A stretch of 50,132 bases of DNA from Betaproteobacteria bacterium (GCA_947479645.1 CANKAJ010000020.1:1-50132); one strand, 5' to 3'; shown: positions 1 through 8,855, counted from the first letter of the stretch. Translations and numbers: made by a program. Notes: generated by a model from the letters alone, not told the origin.

Positions 1-897
1 ATGTACTTTGGCCCCCCGCCGCAGGTCATCAATACCGAGATTTTTTCCACGGTGCCCGACAGTATTCGTAACGCGGCATCCAAGGTCAAAAAGGGCAAGC
101 CCAAATGCTTTCTGGAGGGTCCCTCGTTCGATCGCGACGGCAACCTGTACTGCGTTGATATTCCGTTCGGTCGCATACTCCGTGTTTCGCCCAAGAAGGA
201 ATGGGACGTTGTTGCCGAATATGACGGCGAGCCGAACGGGCTGAAGATTCACAAGGACGGGCGCATCTTCATCGCCGATCATCATCACGGCATCATGCTG
301 CTCGACCCGGTACGTGGCACTGTTACCCCTTTTCTCGAGGGGCCCACCAAGGACCGCTTCAAGGGGACCAACGACCTGATCTTCGCCAAGAATGGCGATC
401 TGTATTTCACCGACCAGGGCAGCACCGGGCTGCACGATCCGACCGGGCGCGTATACCGTTACACCACCGCGGGCCGTCTGGAATGCCTGATCGATACCAT
501 TCCCAGTCCCAACGGTCTCGTCTTCAATGTGCGTGAGAACGCGCTCTTTGTTGCTGTGACACGGGCCAATGCGGTATGGCGCATTCCGCTGGATGACACC
601 AGAGGCATCAGCAAGGTGGGCCTCTTCGTGCAGTTGTTCAGTGCCGGTCCGGACGGCCTGGCGCTCGATGAGGCAGGCAACGTGCTGGTGACACACCCGG
701 GGCATGGCATCGTCTGGGTGTTCAGCAAGACCGGGATACCCCTGTATCAGGTGAAGTCCTGTGGAGGCGATGCGACTACCAACCTGGCGTTTGGTGGCGA
801 TGATCGGAAGACCTTGTACATCGTCGACTCCAGGGCAAACAATATCCTCACGGCGAAAATGCCGGTGGCCGGCAAAATGATGTATTCCCACACTTGA
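1..897 (+). CDS. SMP-30/gluconolactonase/LRE family protein
   Basis: A 298-residue six-bladed propeller of the SMP-30/gluconolactonase family, whose members hydrolyse sugar or other lactones with a bound divalent metal. The three expected metal ligands are visible: Glu39 in FLEGPSFD, Asn171 in SPNGLVF and Asp218 in GPDGLALD. There is no signal peptide, so it is probably cytoplasmic. The window begins exactly at an ATG and the length is normal for the family, so the gene is probably complete, although a start further upstream cannot be excluded. It lies 23 nt before the first of three Bug receptors and heads a same-strand cluster with two alpha/beta hydrolases, which suggests uptake and ring-opening of a carboxylate or lactone. 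The substrate is unknown. Confidence 0.85.
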   Translation: MYFGPPPQVINTEIFSTVPDSIRNAASKVKKGKPKCFLEGPSFDRDGNLYCVDIPFGRILRVSPKKEWDVVAEYDGEPNGLKIHKDGRIFIADHHHGIMLLDPVRGTVTPFLEGPTKDRFKGTNDLIFAKNGDLYFTDQGSTGLHDPTGRVYRYTTAGRLECLIDTIPSPNGLVFNVRENALFVAVTRANAVWRIPLDDTRGISKVGLFVQLFSAGPDGLALDEAGNVLVTHPGHGIVWVFSKTGIPLYQVKSCGGDATTNLAFGGDDRKTLYIVDSRANNILTAKMPVAGKMMYSHT

Positions 898-920
898 ACG
901 GCAGGAAAGAGGGGGCTGTG

Positions 921-1883
921 ATGAAGGCCGTTCGAGGTATTGCAGTACTGGCATTGCTGACTGCGATGACGGGCGCCATCGCGCAGGCCTATCCTTCCAG
1001 GCCGATACGGATGATCTCGCCGTACCCGCCCGGCGGTGGCAATGACATCCTCGGACGGATTCTCGGCGACAAGATGAGCGAAGGCCTGGGCCAGCGCATC
1101 GTTGTGGAGAACAAGCCCGGCGCCAACACGATCGTTGGCACCGAGGTTCTGGCCAAATCGGCCCCCGATGGCTATACGCTGATTTTGCTGCCCAGTACCT
1201 TCGTCACCAATCCGGCTTTCTATCCCAAGCTGCCCTACGATACGGTCAGGGACTTTGCGGCGGTGGGACTGGTTGCCAACTCGCCGCAGATGATGGTCGC
1301 GCATCCTTCGGCGCCGGTGAAGGCGATCAGGGATGTGATCGCGCTGGCCAAGTCCAAGCCTGGCGAGTTGAGTTACGGATCCTCTGGCAATGGTTCGCCA
1401 GGGCATCTGGCCGGCATTCTGTTCAGCATGATGACCGGTGCCGAACTGACGCATGTGGGTTACAAAGGAACGGCGCCCGCAGTCAATGATGTCGTCGCCG
1501 GGCACATTCCGATGATGATGTCGTCGATGATTTCGGTCATACCGCAGGTCAAGGCCGGCAAACTGCGCGTGATTGCGGTGACCACGAACAAGCGCCTGCC
1601 AGTCGTGCCGGATGCACCCACCATTGCCGAGGCCGGCGTTGCCGGGTATGAAGCCGGCTTCTGGTACGGCATGCTGGCACCTGCACGCACGCCGGACGCC
1701 ATTGTCAAACAACTCAATATCCAGATCGAGCACACCTTGAAACAGGCCGATGTTCTGGAAAAATTTGCGGCGCAGGGCATCGAGCCCTACTACAGCACAC
1801 CGCAGGACTTTGCGGCAAGAATCAGGGAGGAACTGCCCAAGTGGAGCAAGGTCATCTCGGCTTCCGGTGTGAAGATCGAGTAG
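921..1883 (+). CDS. Bug family tripartite tricarboxylate transporter substrate-binding protein (copy 1)
   Basis: A 320-residue periplasmic solute receptor of the Bug/TctC family, which captures organic acids for TctAB-type transporters. Residues 1 to about 24 form a signal peptide ending near AIAQAYPSRPIR. The family signature follows with PPGGGNDILGR, a GYT strand at PDGYTLIL, and the late PTIAEAGVAGYE and WYGMLAPA motifs. The ATG at 921 is preferred over an upstream TTG at 894 because it directly precedes the signal peptide and has a purine-rich ribosome binding site at about 907-915. No TctA or TctB membrane subunit is in the window, so it is an orphan receptor. It is most like the next gene in its ligand-loop sequence, suggesting tandem duplication. 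Confidence 0.9.
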   Translation: MKAVRGIAVLALLTAMTGAIAQAYPSRPIRMISPYPPGGGNDILGRILGDKMSEGLGQRIVVENKPGANTIVGTEVLAKSAPDGYTLILLPSTFVTNPAFYPKLPYDTVRDFAAVGLVANSPQMMVAHPSAPVKAIRDVIALAKSKPGELSYGSSGNGSPGHLAGILFSMMTGAELTHVGYKGTAPAVNDVVAGHIPMMMSSMISVIPQVKAGKLRVIAVTTNKRLPVVPDAPTIAEAGVAGYEAGFWYGMLAPARTPDAIVKQLNIQIEHTLKQADVLEKFAAQGIEPYYSTPQDFAARIREELPKWSKVISASGVKIE

Positions 1884-1887
1884 GCGC

Positions 1888-2862
1888 ATGATAGTCATGT
1901 GCGCCCTTTCAAACCGGTTTCGTGTAGTTGCCTTCTCCCTTGCGTTGCTGGCAGGGATCAGCAATGCCTGCGCCCAGTCTTATCCGGTCCGCCCGCTGCA
2001 TCTGGTTTCGCCTTTTCCGCCCGGCGGCGGCAATGACGTCATCTCACGGGCGCTGGCCAATGGCATGACACGCCATATCGGGCAGAGCGTCATCGTTGAT
2101 AATCGACCTGGTGCGGAAACCGTGGTCGGCATGTCCATGGTCGCGAAAGCAGCGCCGGATGGCTATACGCTGATCATGACCAGCAGTACCTATGCCATCA
2201 ATCCGACCCTGAATCCGGGCTTGCCGTATACCGTGAAGGACTTTGAGCCGGTGTCCCTGATCGGTTCCGCGCCCCTCATTCTGACGACCAATCCGTCGCT
2301 GCCGTTGAGCAGTGTTGCCGACATCATTGTGCTGGCGAAGGCAAAGCCCGGACAGGTATTTGCTGGAAGCGCATCGCTGGCGTCACGTCTTGCCATTGAA
2401 CTGCTCAACATGATGGCAGGCGTCAAGGTGGTACATGTTCCCTACAAAGGCACAGCGCTGGCAGCGACCGATCTGATGGGAAACCGCGTGCACCTGACGT
2501 TCGCCAGCGCGCCGGGGGTGCTGCCTCATATCAAGACGGGCAAATTGCGCGGCATTGCCGTTACCGGTGCCTCACGCTCCCAGGTCATGCCTGATCTGCC
2601 CACGGTAGCCGAAAGGCTGCCGGACTTCGAGGCGAGCACCTGGTATGGCGTGCTGGTGCCTGCCGGCACATCGCCCGACATCGTGCGCAGGCTGGGCGCC
2701 GATATCGCGAAGGCGCTGGCCGAACCGGATGTCAGGGAGCGCCTGATCACGCAAGGCATCGACGTGGCCGGCAGCACGCCGGAACAGTTCAAGTCCTACG
2801 TTCAGGCGGAAATCGTGAAATGGGCAAAAGTGATCAAATTTGCAGATGTTCGTCCTGATTGA
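1888..2862 (+). CDS. Bug family tripartite tricarboxylate transporter substrate-binding protein (copy 2)
   Basis: A second Bug/TctC receptor of 324 residues, starting 4 nt after copy 1, so the two are surely co-transcribed. It has a signal peptide of about 30 residues ending near NACAQSYPVRP, then PPGGGNDVISR, PDGYTLIM, the VPYKGTA loop, PTVAERLPDFE and WYGVLVPAG. An ATG at 1897 is an alternative start that would still leave a signal peptide. The ligand-binding loop SPFPPGGGND is nearly the same as in copy 1 (SPYPPGGGND) but differs from copy 3, so copies 1 and 2 may see related ligands. Ligand and partner transporter are not evident. Confidence 0.9.
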   Translation: MIVMCALSNRFRVVAFSLALLAGISNACAQSYPVRPLHLVSPFPPGGGNDVISRALANGMTRHIGQSVIVDNRPGAETVVGMSMVAKAAPDGYTLIMTSSTYAINPTLNPGLPYTVKDFEPVSLIGSAPLILTTNPSLPLSSVADIIVLAKAKPGQVFAGSASLASRLAIELLNMMAGVKVVHVPYKGTALAATDLMGNRVHLTFASAPGVLPHIKTGKLRGIAVTGASRSQVMPDLPTVAERLPDFEASTWYGVLVPAGTSPDIVRRLGADIAKALAEPDVRERLITQGIDVAGSTPEQFKSYVQAEIVKWAKVIKFADVRPD

Positions 2863-2925
2863 AAGTATTTATAAAGGTATTGCTATCACAATAGTAGTAC
2901 ACAGCCCCCGCCCCTGGAGAGCGCC

Positions 2926-3717
2926 ATGCCGTATCTGAAGCTGCAGCCGGACTTCAAACTGTTCTACAAGATCGATGATTACACCGATCCCTGGTCGGAG
3001 CCGGAGACCGTGTTGTTCATCCATGGCGCCAACGAGAGCATCGATGCCTGGCGTGCCTGGGTGCCCCATATGTCGAGGCGCTATCGCATGATTCGCATCG
3101 ATCTGCGCGGCTTTGGCCAATCCGGGCCGGTACCCAGCGATTTCAAGTTCACCACCGAAATGTTCGTCGATGACATGGTGCGCGTCATCACGCATTTCTC
3201 GAAAGAGCCGGTGCATGTGGTGACTGCCAAGAGTGGGGGCATCAGCGTCATCGCGCTCGCCGCCCGCCGGCCCGATCTGGTGCGCACCATCACGCTGGCC
3301 TGTGCTTCGGTGTATGCGCCCAAGGCCGAAGGCTGGGTGGAGCACATGGAGCAGGGCGGCATGCGCAGCTGGGTGCGCAGCACCATGCGCAAACGCCTCG
3401 GAACAAAATTGCCCGAGCGTGGCATCGACTGGTGGGTGGATCTCATGGGCAGTACGCCGCTGTCGACCATGCAGGCTTATTTCAAATGGGTGACCCAGAC
3501 CAACGTCATGCCCGATCTTCCGAACATCCAGTGCCCGACGCTCTTCATCACCACCGACTCTCCCAATCGGACCCAGGCCGAACTCGATACCTACAAGGCC
3601 AATGTGAAGAACCTGGAAACCGCGCAGATTGCGTCGGATGGTTACCATGCTTCGGGTTCAGACCCGGATGCGACGGCGCGTGCAACGCTGGAATTTCTCG
3701 GCCGACACGGCCGCTGA
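2926..3717 (+). CDS. Alpha/beta hydrolase (copy 1 of cluster)
   Basis: A 263-residue alpha/beta-hydrolase fold protein. The oxyanion strand reads VLFIHGANES (about residues 29-38), followed by IDLRGFGQSG. The nucleophile elbow is TAKSGGISV with Ser103. Asp211 in ITTDSPNRT and His241 in DGYHASG complete a plausible triad. There is no signal peptide, so it is likely cytoplasmic. The start has a GGAG-like site just upstream at about 2915-2919. It sits between Bug receptors 2 and 3 and shares its N-terminal pattern (DDYTDPW) with the second hydrolase of the cluster, so the two are probably paralogues acting on related esters, lactones or C-C bonded ketones. The substrate is unknown. Confidence 0.85.
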   Translation: MPYLKLQPDFKLFYKIDDYTDPWSEPETVLFIHGANESIDAWRAWVPHMSRRYRMIRIDLRGFGQSGPVPSDFKFTTEMFVDDMVRVITHFSKEPVHVVTAKSGGISVIALAARRPDLVRTITLACASVYAPKAEGWVEHMEQGGMRSWVRSTMRKRLGTKLPERGIDWWVDLMGSTPLSTMQAYFKWVTQTNVMPDLPNIQCPTLFITTDSPNRTQAELDTYKANVKNLETAQIASDGYHASGSDPDATARATLEFLGRHGR

Positions 3718-3786
3718 AATCCGGGCATTGCAAGGGAACGGGGCCGGAAGTTGACTGGAACAGACCATCAACTGGAGCAGACCAGC

Positions 3787-4785
3787 ATGCTGTTTCTTCA
3801 CCGGCGAATGAGCCACGTGCGCGGGGTGCTTTCGAGTCTTTGCCTGATTGCCGCGCTCTCAGGCTGTTGCAGCAATGCGCTTGCGCAGGCCTATCCGAAC
3901 AAACCCATCAGGCTGATTGCCGGCTCCGCGGCGAACGGGCCCGTGGATATCACGGCGCGCATGATCGCCAAGCATTTCACGGATTCGCTGGGACAGACCA
4001 TCGTGGAGAACCGCATCGGTGCCGGCGGGACCATCGGCGCGGAGTATGTTGCGAAGTCTCCGCCGGACGGCTACACGCTGTTGCTGGGCAGTGCCGCCGC
4101 GCTGTGCATTGCACCGGCCATCTACGACAACCTGCGCTACGATTCGGTCAAGGACTTCGCGCCCATCAGCACCCTGGTGGACTCCTTTGCCGTGCTGGTG
4201 GTCAGTCCGGCGTTGCCGGCGCGCTCGATCAGGGAGTTGATCACGCTGGCCAAAGCGCGGCCGAATCCCTTGCAGTTTGGTTCCGCCGGCGTCGGTTCGC
4301 ATACGCATCTGGCGATGGAATTGTTCAAGAGCATGGCCGACATCAAGGCCGAGCATATTCCCTACAAGGGTGGCGCACCGGCGCTGCTGGACCTGGTCGG
4401 GGGGCGAACCGACTTCATGATGATTCCGGTGGTCGGCCTGGGTCAGTTCGTCAAGCAGGGGAAGGTGCACGTGCTGGGTTTCACCGCCGGCCGGCGCTCC
4501 GAGTCGATGCCGGACGTGCCCACGATTGCCGAAGCGGGCTTGCCGGGATTTCAGTCCAGCTCCTGGTATGGCGTACTGGCGCCGGCGGGTACGCCGCGCG
4601 ATATCGTCATGAAGCTGAATGCGGCCGTGGTCAGAAGCCTTGGTACCCAGGAGATGAAAGACTCGCTGCGTGCGCAGGGGCAGGAGCCGGTGGGCAATAC
4701 GCCGGAGCAGTTTTCCCAGTTGATACGCGAAGAATTGCCAAAGTGGGCGAAGGTGGTGAAGGCCTCGGGGGCCAAACTGGAATAG
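3787..4785 (+). CDS. Bug family tripartite tricarboxylate transporter substrate-binding protein (copy 3)
   Basis: A third Bug/TctC receptor of 332 residues from the ATG at 3787; an in-frame TTG at 3751 would only prepend polar residues to the signal peptide. The N-terminus is hydrophobic and contains LSGCCSNALAQAYPNKP. This could be cleaved after ALA like ordinary Bug proteins, or the LSGC could act as a lipobox and anchor it as a lipoprotein. The family motifs PPDGYTLLL, IPYKGGAPAL, PTIAEAGLPGFQ and WYGVLAPAG are present, but the ligand loop reads SAANGPVDITAR rather than the GGGND form of copies 1 and 2. It is therefore a diverged receptor, probably with another ligand. It lies 69 nt after hydrolase 1 and 72 nt before hydrolase 2. 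Confidence 0.9.
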   Translation: MLFLHRRMSHVRGVLSSLCLIAALSGCCSNALAQAYPNKPIRLIAGSAANGPVDITARMIAKHFTDSLGQTIVENRIGAGGTIGAEYVAKSPPDGYTLLLGSAAALCIAPAIYDNLRYDSVKDFAPISTLVDSFAVLVVSPALPARSIRELITLAKARPNPLQFGSAGVGSHTHLAMELFKSMADIKAEHIPYKGGAPALLDLVGGRTDFMMIPVVGLGQFVKQGKVHVLGFTAGRRSESMPDVPTIAEAGLPGFQSSSWYGVLAPAGTPRDIVMKLNAAVVRSLGTQEMKDSLRAQGQEPVGNTPEQFSQLIREELPKWAKVVKASGAKLE

Positions 4786-4857
4786 TCTGGCAATCCGCAC
4801 GCCCTTCTTTGCAGCTACCGTAACGAAAACAAAATTTCAAAAGGAGCCAATACAGCC

Positions 4858-5700
4858 ATGCCGACCGTCACTCGCAAGGGCAAGCCCGATATTCATTACG
4901 AGCTGGATGACTATACTGACCCGTGGAAGAAGGCGCCGGTCATACTGCTTCAGCATGGTTTCGGGCGATCTTCGAAATTCTGGTACCCGTGGGTGCCCTA
5001 CCTCAGCCGGTTCTACAAGGTCGTGCGGCCGGATCTGCGCGGACTGGGGCAGTCATCGGCGCAGTTTGATTACGACAAGACGATGACGCTGGAAGAGTAT
5101 TTCGGTGACCTGAATGCGGTGATCGATCATGTCGGTGCCGACTCCGTGCATTACTGTGGCGAGTCGCTGGGCGGCACGCTGGGCATGCCGTTTGCGGCCG
5201 AGCATCCGCAGCGGGTGCGCACACTCTCGGTGATGGCCTCCACGGTCAAGGAACATACCGATCGTGGAACCGATTATCTCAAGGGCCAGTCGCGCATGGA
5301 TGCCATCGCCAAATTGGGGGTGCGGGCCTGGGCGGAGGCCTCCGGCGGCGGGCGGCGCTTCCCACCGGACAGCGACCCGGGCTTTCTGCGCTGGTTTGCC
5401 GACGAAATGGGCAAGTCCGATGTCAACGTGCTGCTGGGCATGATGCGCAATGTGGTCTCCAAATTTGACGGCTCGGCTTATCTGACGCGCATCAAGGCGC
5501 CGATGCTGGGCATCTATCCGACAGCAGGGCCAATTACCAATGAAGAGCAGATCGATCTTCTGAAGTCGAGCGTTGCCGATATCCGGATCGTCCGCCTGCC
5601 ATGCAAATTCCACAGCGTCAACATCATCAAGCCGGCGACTTGTGCGCTGGAGGTGCTGCACTTTGCGGCCCGGCATGACGGAATCGCCTGCCACGAGTAA
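4858..5700 (+). CDS. Alpha/beta hydrolase (copy 2 of cluster)
   Basis: A 280-residue alpha/beta-hydrolase protein with a strong AAGGAG ribosome binding site at about 4841-4846. The oxyanion segment is ILLQHGFGRS, the strand-4 turn is RPDLRGLGQS, and the nucleophile elbow is CGESLGGTLG with Ser103. His252 in CKFHSVN is the likely base. At the place of the usual catalytic Asp, after strand 6, the sequence is GIYPTAGPITNEE with no clear acid. Either the acid has moved or the protein is not a standard hydrolase. It resembles hydrolase 1 in its N-terminus and closes the putative catabolic operon beginning at position 1. Confidence 0.85.
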   Translation: MPTVTRKGKPDIHYELDDYTDPWKKAPVILLQHGFGRSSKFWYPWVPYLSRFYKVVRPDLRGLGQSSAQFDYDKTMTLEEYFGDLNAVIDHVGADSVHYCGESLGGTLGMPFAAEHPQRVRTLSVMASTVKEHTDRGTDYLKGQSRMDAIAKLGVRAWAEASGGGRRFPPDSDPGFLRWFADEMGKSDVNVLLGMMRNVVSKFDGSAYLTRIKAPMLGIYPTAGPITNEEQIDLLKSSVADIRIVRLPCKFHSVNIIKPATCALEVLHFAARHDGIACHE

Positions 5701-5979
5701 TTGCAGAACTGCACGTTTGAGGGTTGTGCAGAGATGGCATCAATCCGGGCGTCATTGCATGTTGCTGTGCAATATTTGTGCGTTCGTCCGACGGCCGCCC
5801 CATGGCCGCACCAAAACAATGCCGTGTCGGCGCGAATGCCTCGTCATGGCGCACGGACGTTTCCGACTGCCATAGCAGAACTGCATTCGAACAGCGTGGC
5901 ATTACCCTTGCTAATTGCTGTGCAATCGAAAACAACACTGCCACCGACCGCGGTGGCCGGCAATTGCGGACATGTCAAA

Positions 5980-6978
5980 GTGAACTATGCACAAGCGATC
6001 CGGAACATTGTAGAAGGCCAGGATGTCCATGCAGGCCTGGAAGCGCGCGAGGCGAAGCAACTGTTTGCTGCCATGCTGGACGGTGGCATCCCGGAGCTGG
6101 AATTGGGGGCTTTGCTTGTCGCACTGCGCGTGGGAAAGCTGCCGGTGTCAGCGATGCTGGGCTTCGAAGAGGCGCTTGCCGAGCACGTGTTGTCGTTGTC
6201 GCATTGGCAGGACGCTGCGCCGCGACCAGTTGTCATACCGGCCTATGGCGCGGTGCGTGGCCAGCCCAACCTGACGCCGCTGGTTGCCATGCTGCTGCAA
6301 CGATTACATGTCCCGGTACTGGTTCATGGGACGCTCGAGAGTCATGGCGGTCTGGCCAGTGCCTATGTTTTTCGTGAATTGGGCATCATGCCCTGCACCA
6401 CACTCTCCCAGGCACGCAGCACGCTGGAGCAGGAGCGGCTGGCCTTTGTGTTGACCGGTGTGCTCGCGCCGGGACTTGCCGCCTTGTTGTCGCTGCGAGC
6501 CCGGACCGGTGTCATCGGTCTGTGCCGGAGCATGGCGACGTTGCTGGATCCCTTTGCCGGCGCAGGACTGCGCATCGTGGCGACCGATGATCCTGCGGAG
6601 TGTGCGTGCCTGCGTGAACTGCTGCTGGCAACCGGCGGCACGGCTTTGCTGATGCGTGGTGTGGCAGGTGAGGCCTTCGCCAATCCGCGCCGGCGTCCGC
6701 GTATGGAGTTGATCCGGGAGGGCGCAAGTATCGTGTTGTTCGAGCAGGAGCATTCTCACGAGCATGTCGCCGAAATGCCTGCGGCTGCTGGCGAGGCCGG
6801 GGGTGAGCCACGCGCGGCGGCGAATTACATCCGTCGCATTCTTGCCGGTTCAGCGCAATTGCCACCGCCGATCGTCAATCAGCTGGCCTGCTGTTTGTAT
6901 GCATCGGGTCATACTGACGATCTGAATCAGGCCAAGGCCATCGTTGCAGTTGCCATTCGCGGACTGGCGGCGGCCTGA
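5980..6978 (+). CDS. ybiB: YbiB/TrpD2-like glycosyl transferase family protein
   Basis: A 332-residue protein with the anthranilate phosphoribosyltransferase (nucleoside phosphorylase-like) fold. An N-terminal helical domain (REAKQLFAAMLDGG, ELGALLVALRVGK) is followed by an alpha/beta domain starting at PAYGAVRGQPNLTPL and a late NPRRRPRMELI segment. E. coli YbiB/TrpD2 is a nucleic-acid-binding homologue of TrpD without that enzyme's activity, and the same may hold here. I chose the GTG at 5980 because the family N-terminus begins there. The frame is open back to 5701, but that extension has no family-like sequence and lies directly after the previous gene. No strong ribosome binding site is visible before the GTG. 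Confidence 0.75.
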   Translation: MNYAQAIRNIVEGQDVHAGLEAREAKQLFAAMLDGGIPELELGALLVALRVGKLPVSAMLGFEEALAEHVLSLSHWQDAAPRPVVIPAYGAVRGQPNLTPLVAMLLQRLHVPVLVHGTLESHGGLASAYVFRELGIMPCTTLSQARSTLEQERLAFVLTGVLAPGLAALLSLRARTGVIGLCRSMATLLDPFAGAGLRIVATDDPAECACLRELLLATGGTALLMRGVAGEAFANPRRRPRMELIREGASIVLFEQEHSHEHVAEMPAAAGEAGGEPRAAANYIRRILAGSAQLPPPIVNQLACCLYASGHTDDLNQAKAIVAVAIRGLAAA

Positions 6979-7027
6979 GCCGGTTGGATTGAGTCGATAC
7001 CCCAAACCGAGGCACCAAACCGAAGTC

Positions 7028-8083
7028 CTATTCAGAGCGAAGCGCAAATTGCTCGCTGTCGATCGCCGCAATCTCACGCAATACGCTTTCCGCAGTGAGG
7101 TCATTCATGCAGCGGAAATGCCCCAGCGGACACTCACGCTTGAAACAGGGCCGGCACTCCAGGCCTTCGAACTGCACCAGACGCGCGGGCGGACCATCGC
7201 CGGTGAGTGGCGGCGTGTGTTCCGCACTGGATGAACCATACAGCGCAATCAGTGGCCTGCCCAGTGCGGCAGCGACATGCATCAGTCCGGAGTCATTGCT
7301 TACCACCAGTTGTGCCGCCGACAGCAGATCAATTGCAGCGGTGAGATCGGTGTGGCCGCACAGGTTGATTACGCGGCCCTCAGCCAGTGTGGCCAGTGCG
7401 GCGATTTCCTCGCCGATGGCGCGATCCTTGTCCGACCCGATCAGCCAGACCGTCATGCCGCGCGCTGCCAGATGCCCGGCCAGTGCCGCGAAGTGGCGCA
7501 CCGGCCAGCGTTTGGCCGGGCCGTATTCCGCCCCAGGACAGAATGCCACCACTGGCCGGCTGCGATCCAGTCCCAGTCGCGCGACGGTGATGAGCAGATT
7601 GGCATGGTCGACCCTCAGTCGGGTCGCCTCCAACTGCGATTCGACCGGCTTGCCGGGGACTTCCGCCAGTTGTGCATAACGATCTGCCATCAGCGGCAGA
7701 CGTTTGGCGTCGAGTTTGTGCACGACGTTGAGCAGGCCGTAGCGGGATTCGCCGACATAGCCGACACGCAGCGGAATGTCGGCAAAGAAGGGGATGAGGG
7801 CCGACTTGAAGCTGTTGGGCAGCACGATGGCCTGGTCGTAGCCCTGTTGTTTCAATTCGCGCCCCAGCCGCCAGCGGTCTTTCAGCCGCAATTCGCCGTG
7901 CCGGAACTGGGTCCGGGACACCGCTGATATTTCCGGCATACGCTGCATGATGGGCGCTGTCCAGTCCGGCGCAAGCGCGTCCAGGATGACGCCGGGCAGG
8001 CGTCGATGCAGGCTTGCAAACAGCGGTTGGGCGAGCAGCGTGTCGCCGATCCAGTTGGGGGCGACGATCAATATCCGTGGCAT
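7028..8083 (-). CDS. waaF: Lipopolysaccharide heptosyltransferase II
   Basis: A 351-residue GT9-family heptosyltransferase that adds the second heptose to the LPS inner core at the cytoplasmic face of the inner membrane. The N-terminus MPRILIVAPNWIGDTLLAQP is diagnostic. The C-terminal donor domain shows VAFCPGAEYGPAKRWP, a VSNDSGLMHVAAALGRP block and LYGSSS. The start at 8083 is preferred over an in-frame one at 8161 because it gives the canonical N-terminus and has a GGACA-like site a few bases upstream. In many Burkholderiales waaF directly follows ilvE and the small zinc-finger gene, as I recall. Here the order is the same but a degraded P-type ATPase lies in between. Confidence 0.93.
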   Translation of the reverse strand: MPRILIVAPNWIGDTLLAQPLFASLHRRLPGVILDALAPDWTAPIMQRMPEISAVSRTQFRHGELRLKDRWRLGRELKQQGYDQAIVLPNSFKSALIPFFADIPLRVGYVGESRYGLLNVVHKLDAKRLPLMADRYAQLAEVPGKPVESQLEATRLRVDHANLLITVARLGLDRSRPVVAFCPGAEYGPAKRWPVRHFAALAGHLAARGMTVWLIGSDKDRAIGEEIAALATLAEGRVINLCGHTDLTAAIDLLSAAQLVVSNDSGLMHVAAALGRPLIALYGSSSAEHTPPLTGDGPPARLVQFEGLECRPCFKRECPLGHFRCMNDLTAESVLREIAAIDSEQFALRSE

Positions 8084-8204
8084 GTGCTCATGTCCGGATT
8101 GGGGCGGATGTTCATGCACTGATTTTGACCGGGAAGCTCTCGACAGTCCAGCGTCGGGCATTGGTTTCGTCGGGGGATTTTTTGCTTGTTACCGGAATCG
8201 AATT

Positions 8205-8855
8205 TCACAAATTCGCAGACGCCGAGCACGGTCTCCGGTGCCCCCTTGCAGTAGAGTACACGGCCCTTGGGGCTATCAGGGGTGGGGCTGGCACATAGCA
8301 CCGACATGCGCTTGCGGTCGGTGTCGAAGGGAGTCCTGTCGATGCGCGATAGGCGCGCAATTTCGTGCTGCAATGGTGATGCGTCCTTGCCGGCAGTTTT
8401 CGTGAGATGGGCGATCCAGCCGAACTCGGTATGCATTAGACCACGGCACTCGCCTGACCCGATACCACCGTCGTCCCGGCCAGCACAACGTTCTTTGCGT
8501 AGAGTGGCGAGTCTTCCGTGCTGGGCCCGGTATCGCGCGCCATGGGAGGGGATTCACCGGTGACCGTTGCGGTATTGACCCGCAACCCAAAGGCCTCAAT
8601 CAGGCGGCAATCGGCTGGAACCAGATTGCCTTCTTCCAGCAGAGCAATATCACCCGGCGCCAGATCGGTCGCCAGCAGTTCGATGACCTTGCCGTCGCGT
8701 CGCACCTGCACCTTCTGCAGCAACAACTGGCGCAGCGCGGCGACGGCCTGCTCGGCCTTGTATTCCTGCCAGAAGGAAAAAACGCCGTTGACAATGATGG
8801 CGCCGATGATCGCTACACCGAGGCGCGCCTGCACAGACAATCCGGAGGAAATCAC
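8205..8855 (-). pseudogene. Remnant of a cation-transporting P-type ATPase
   Basis: Two adjacent fragments in different reading frames, read on the minus strand. The first (about 8855-8436) covers a second transmembrane helix (AIIGAIIVNGVFSFWQEYKA) and the actuator domain, with VQVRRDGKVIELLATDLAPGD and the TGES loop at about 8561-8550. It ends after GTTVVSGQASAVV in a stop. The second begins in another frame at 8436 with HTEFGWIAHLTKTAGKDASP, the segment that normally follows. It then jumps from EIARLSR to the nucleotide-binding domain (FDTDRKRMSVL, KGAPE at about 8247-8233). Thus there is a frameshift, and the deletion removes transmembrane helices 3-4 and the phosphorylated DKTGT site. N- and C-terminal parts are also missing. 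The pattern suggests the calcium/cation (type II/IIIA) class. No functional product is possible. Confidence 0.85.

Noticed and set aside
747..1964. Minus-strand open frame of 405 residues
   Set aside because: It is antisense to Bug receptor 1 and adjoining coding sequence, with no recognisable domain.
3432..4823. Plus-strand open frame of 463 residues
   Set aside because: It overlaps hydrolase 1 and Bug receptor 3 in another frame and matches no domain.
5701..5979. Open extension of the ybiB frame upstream, and a possible earlier start at 5734
   Set aside because: No family similarity before residue VNYAQAIR; the sequence is better read as an intergenic or promoter region, in which I see no strong signal.
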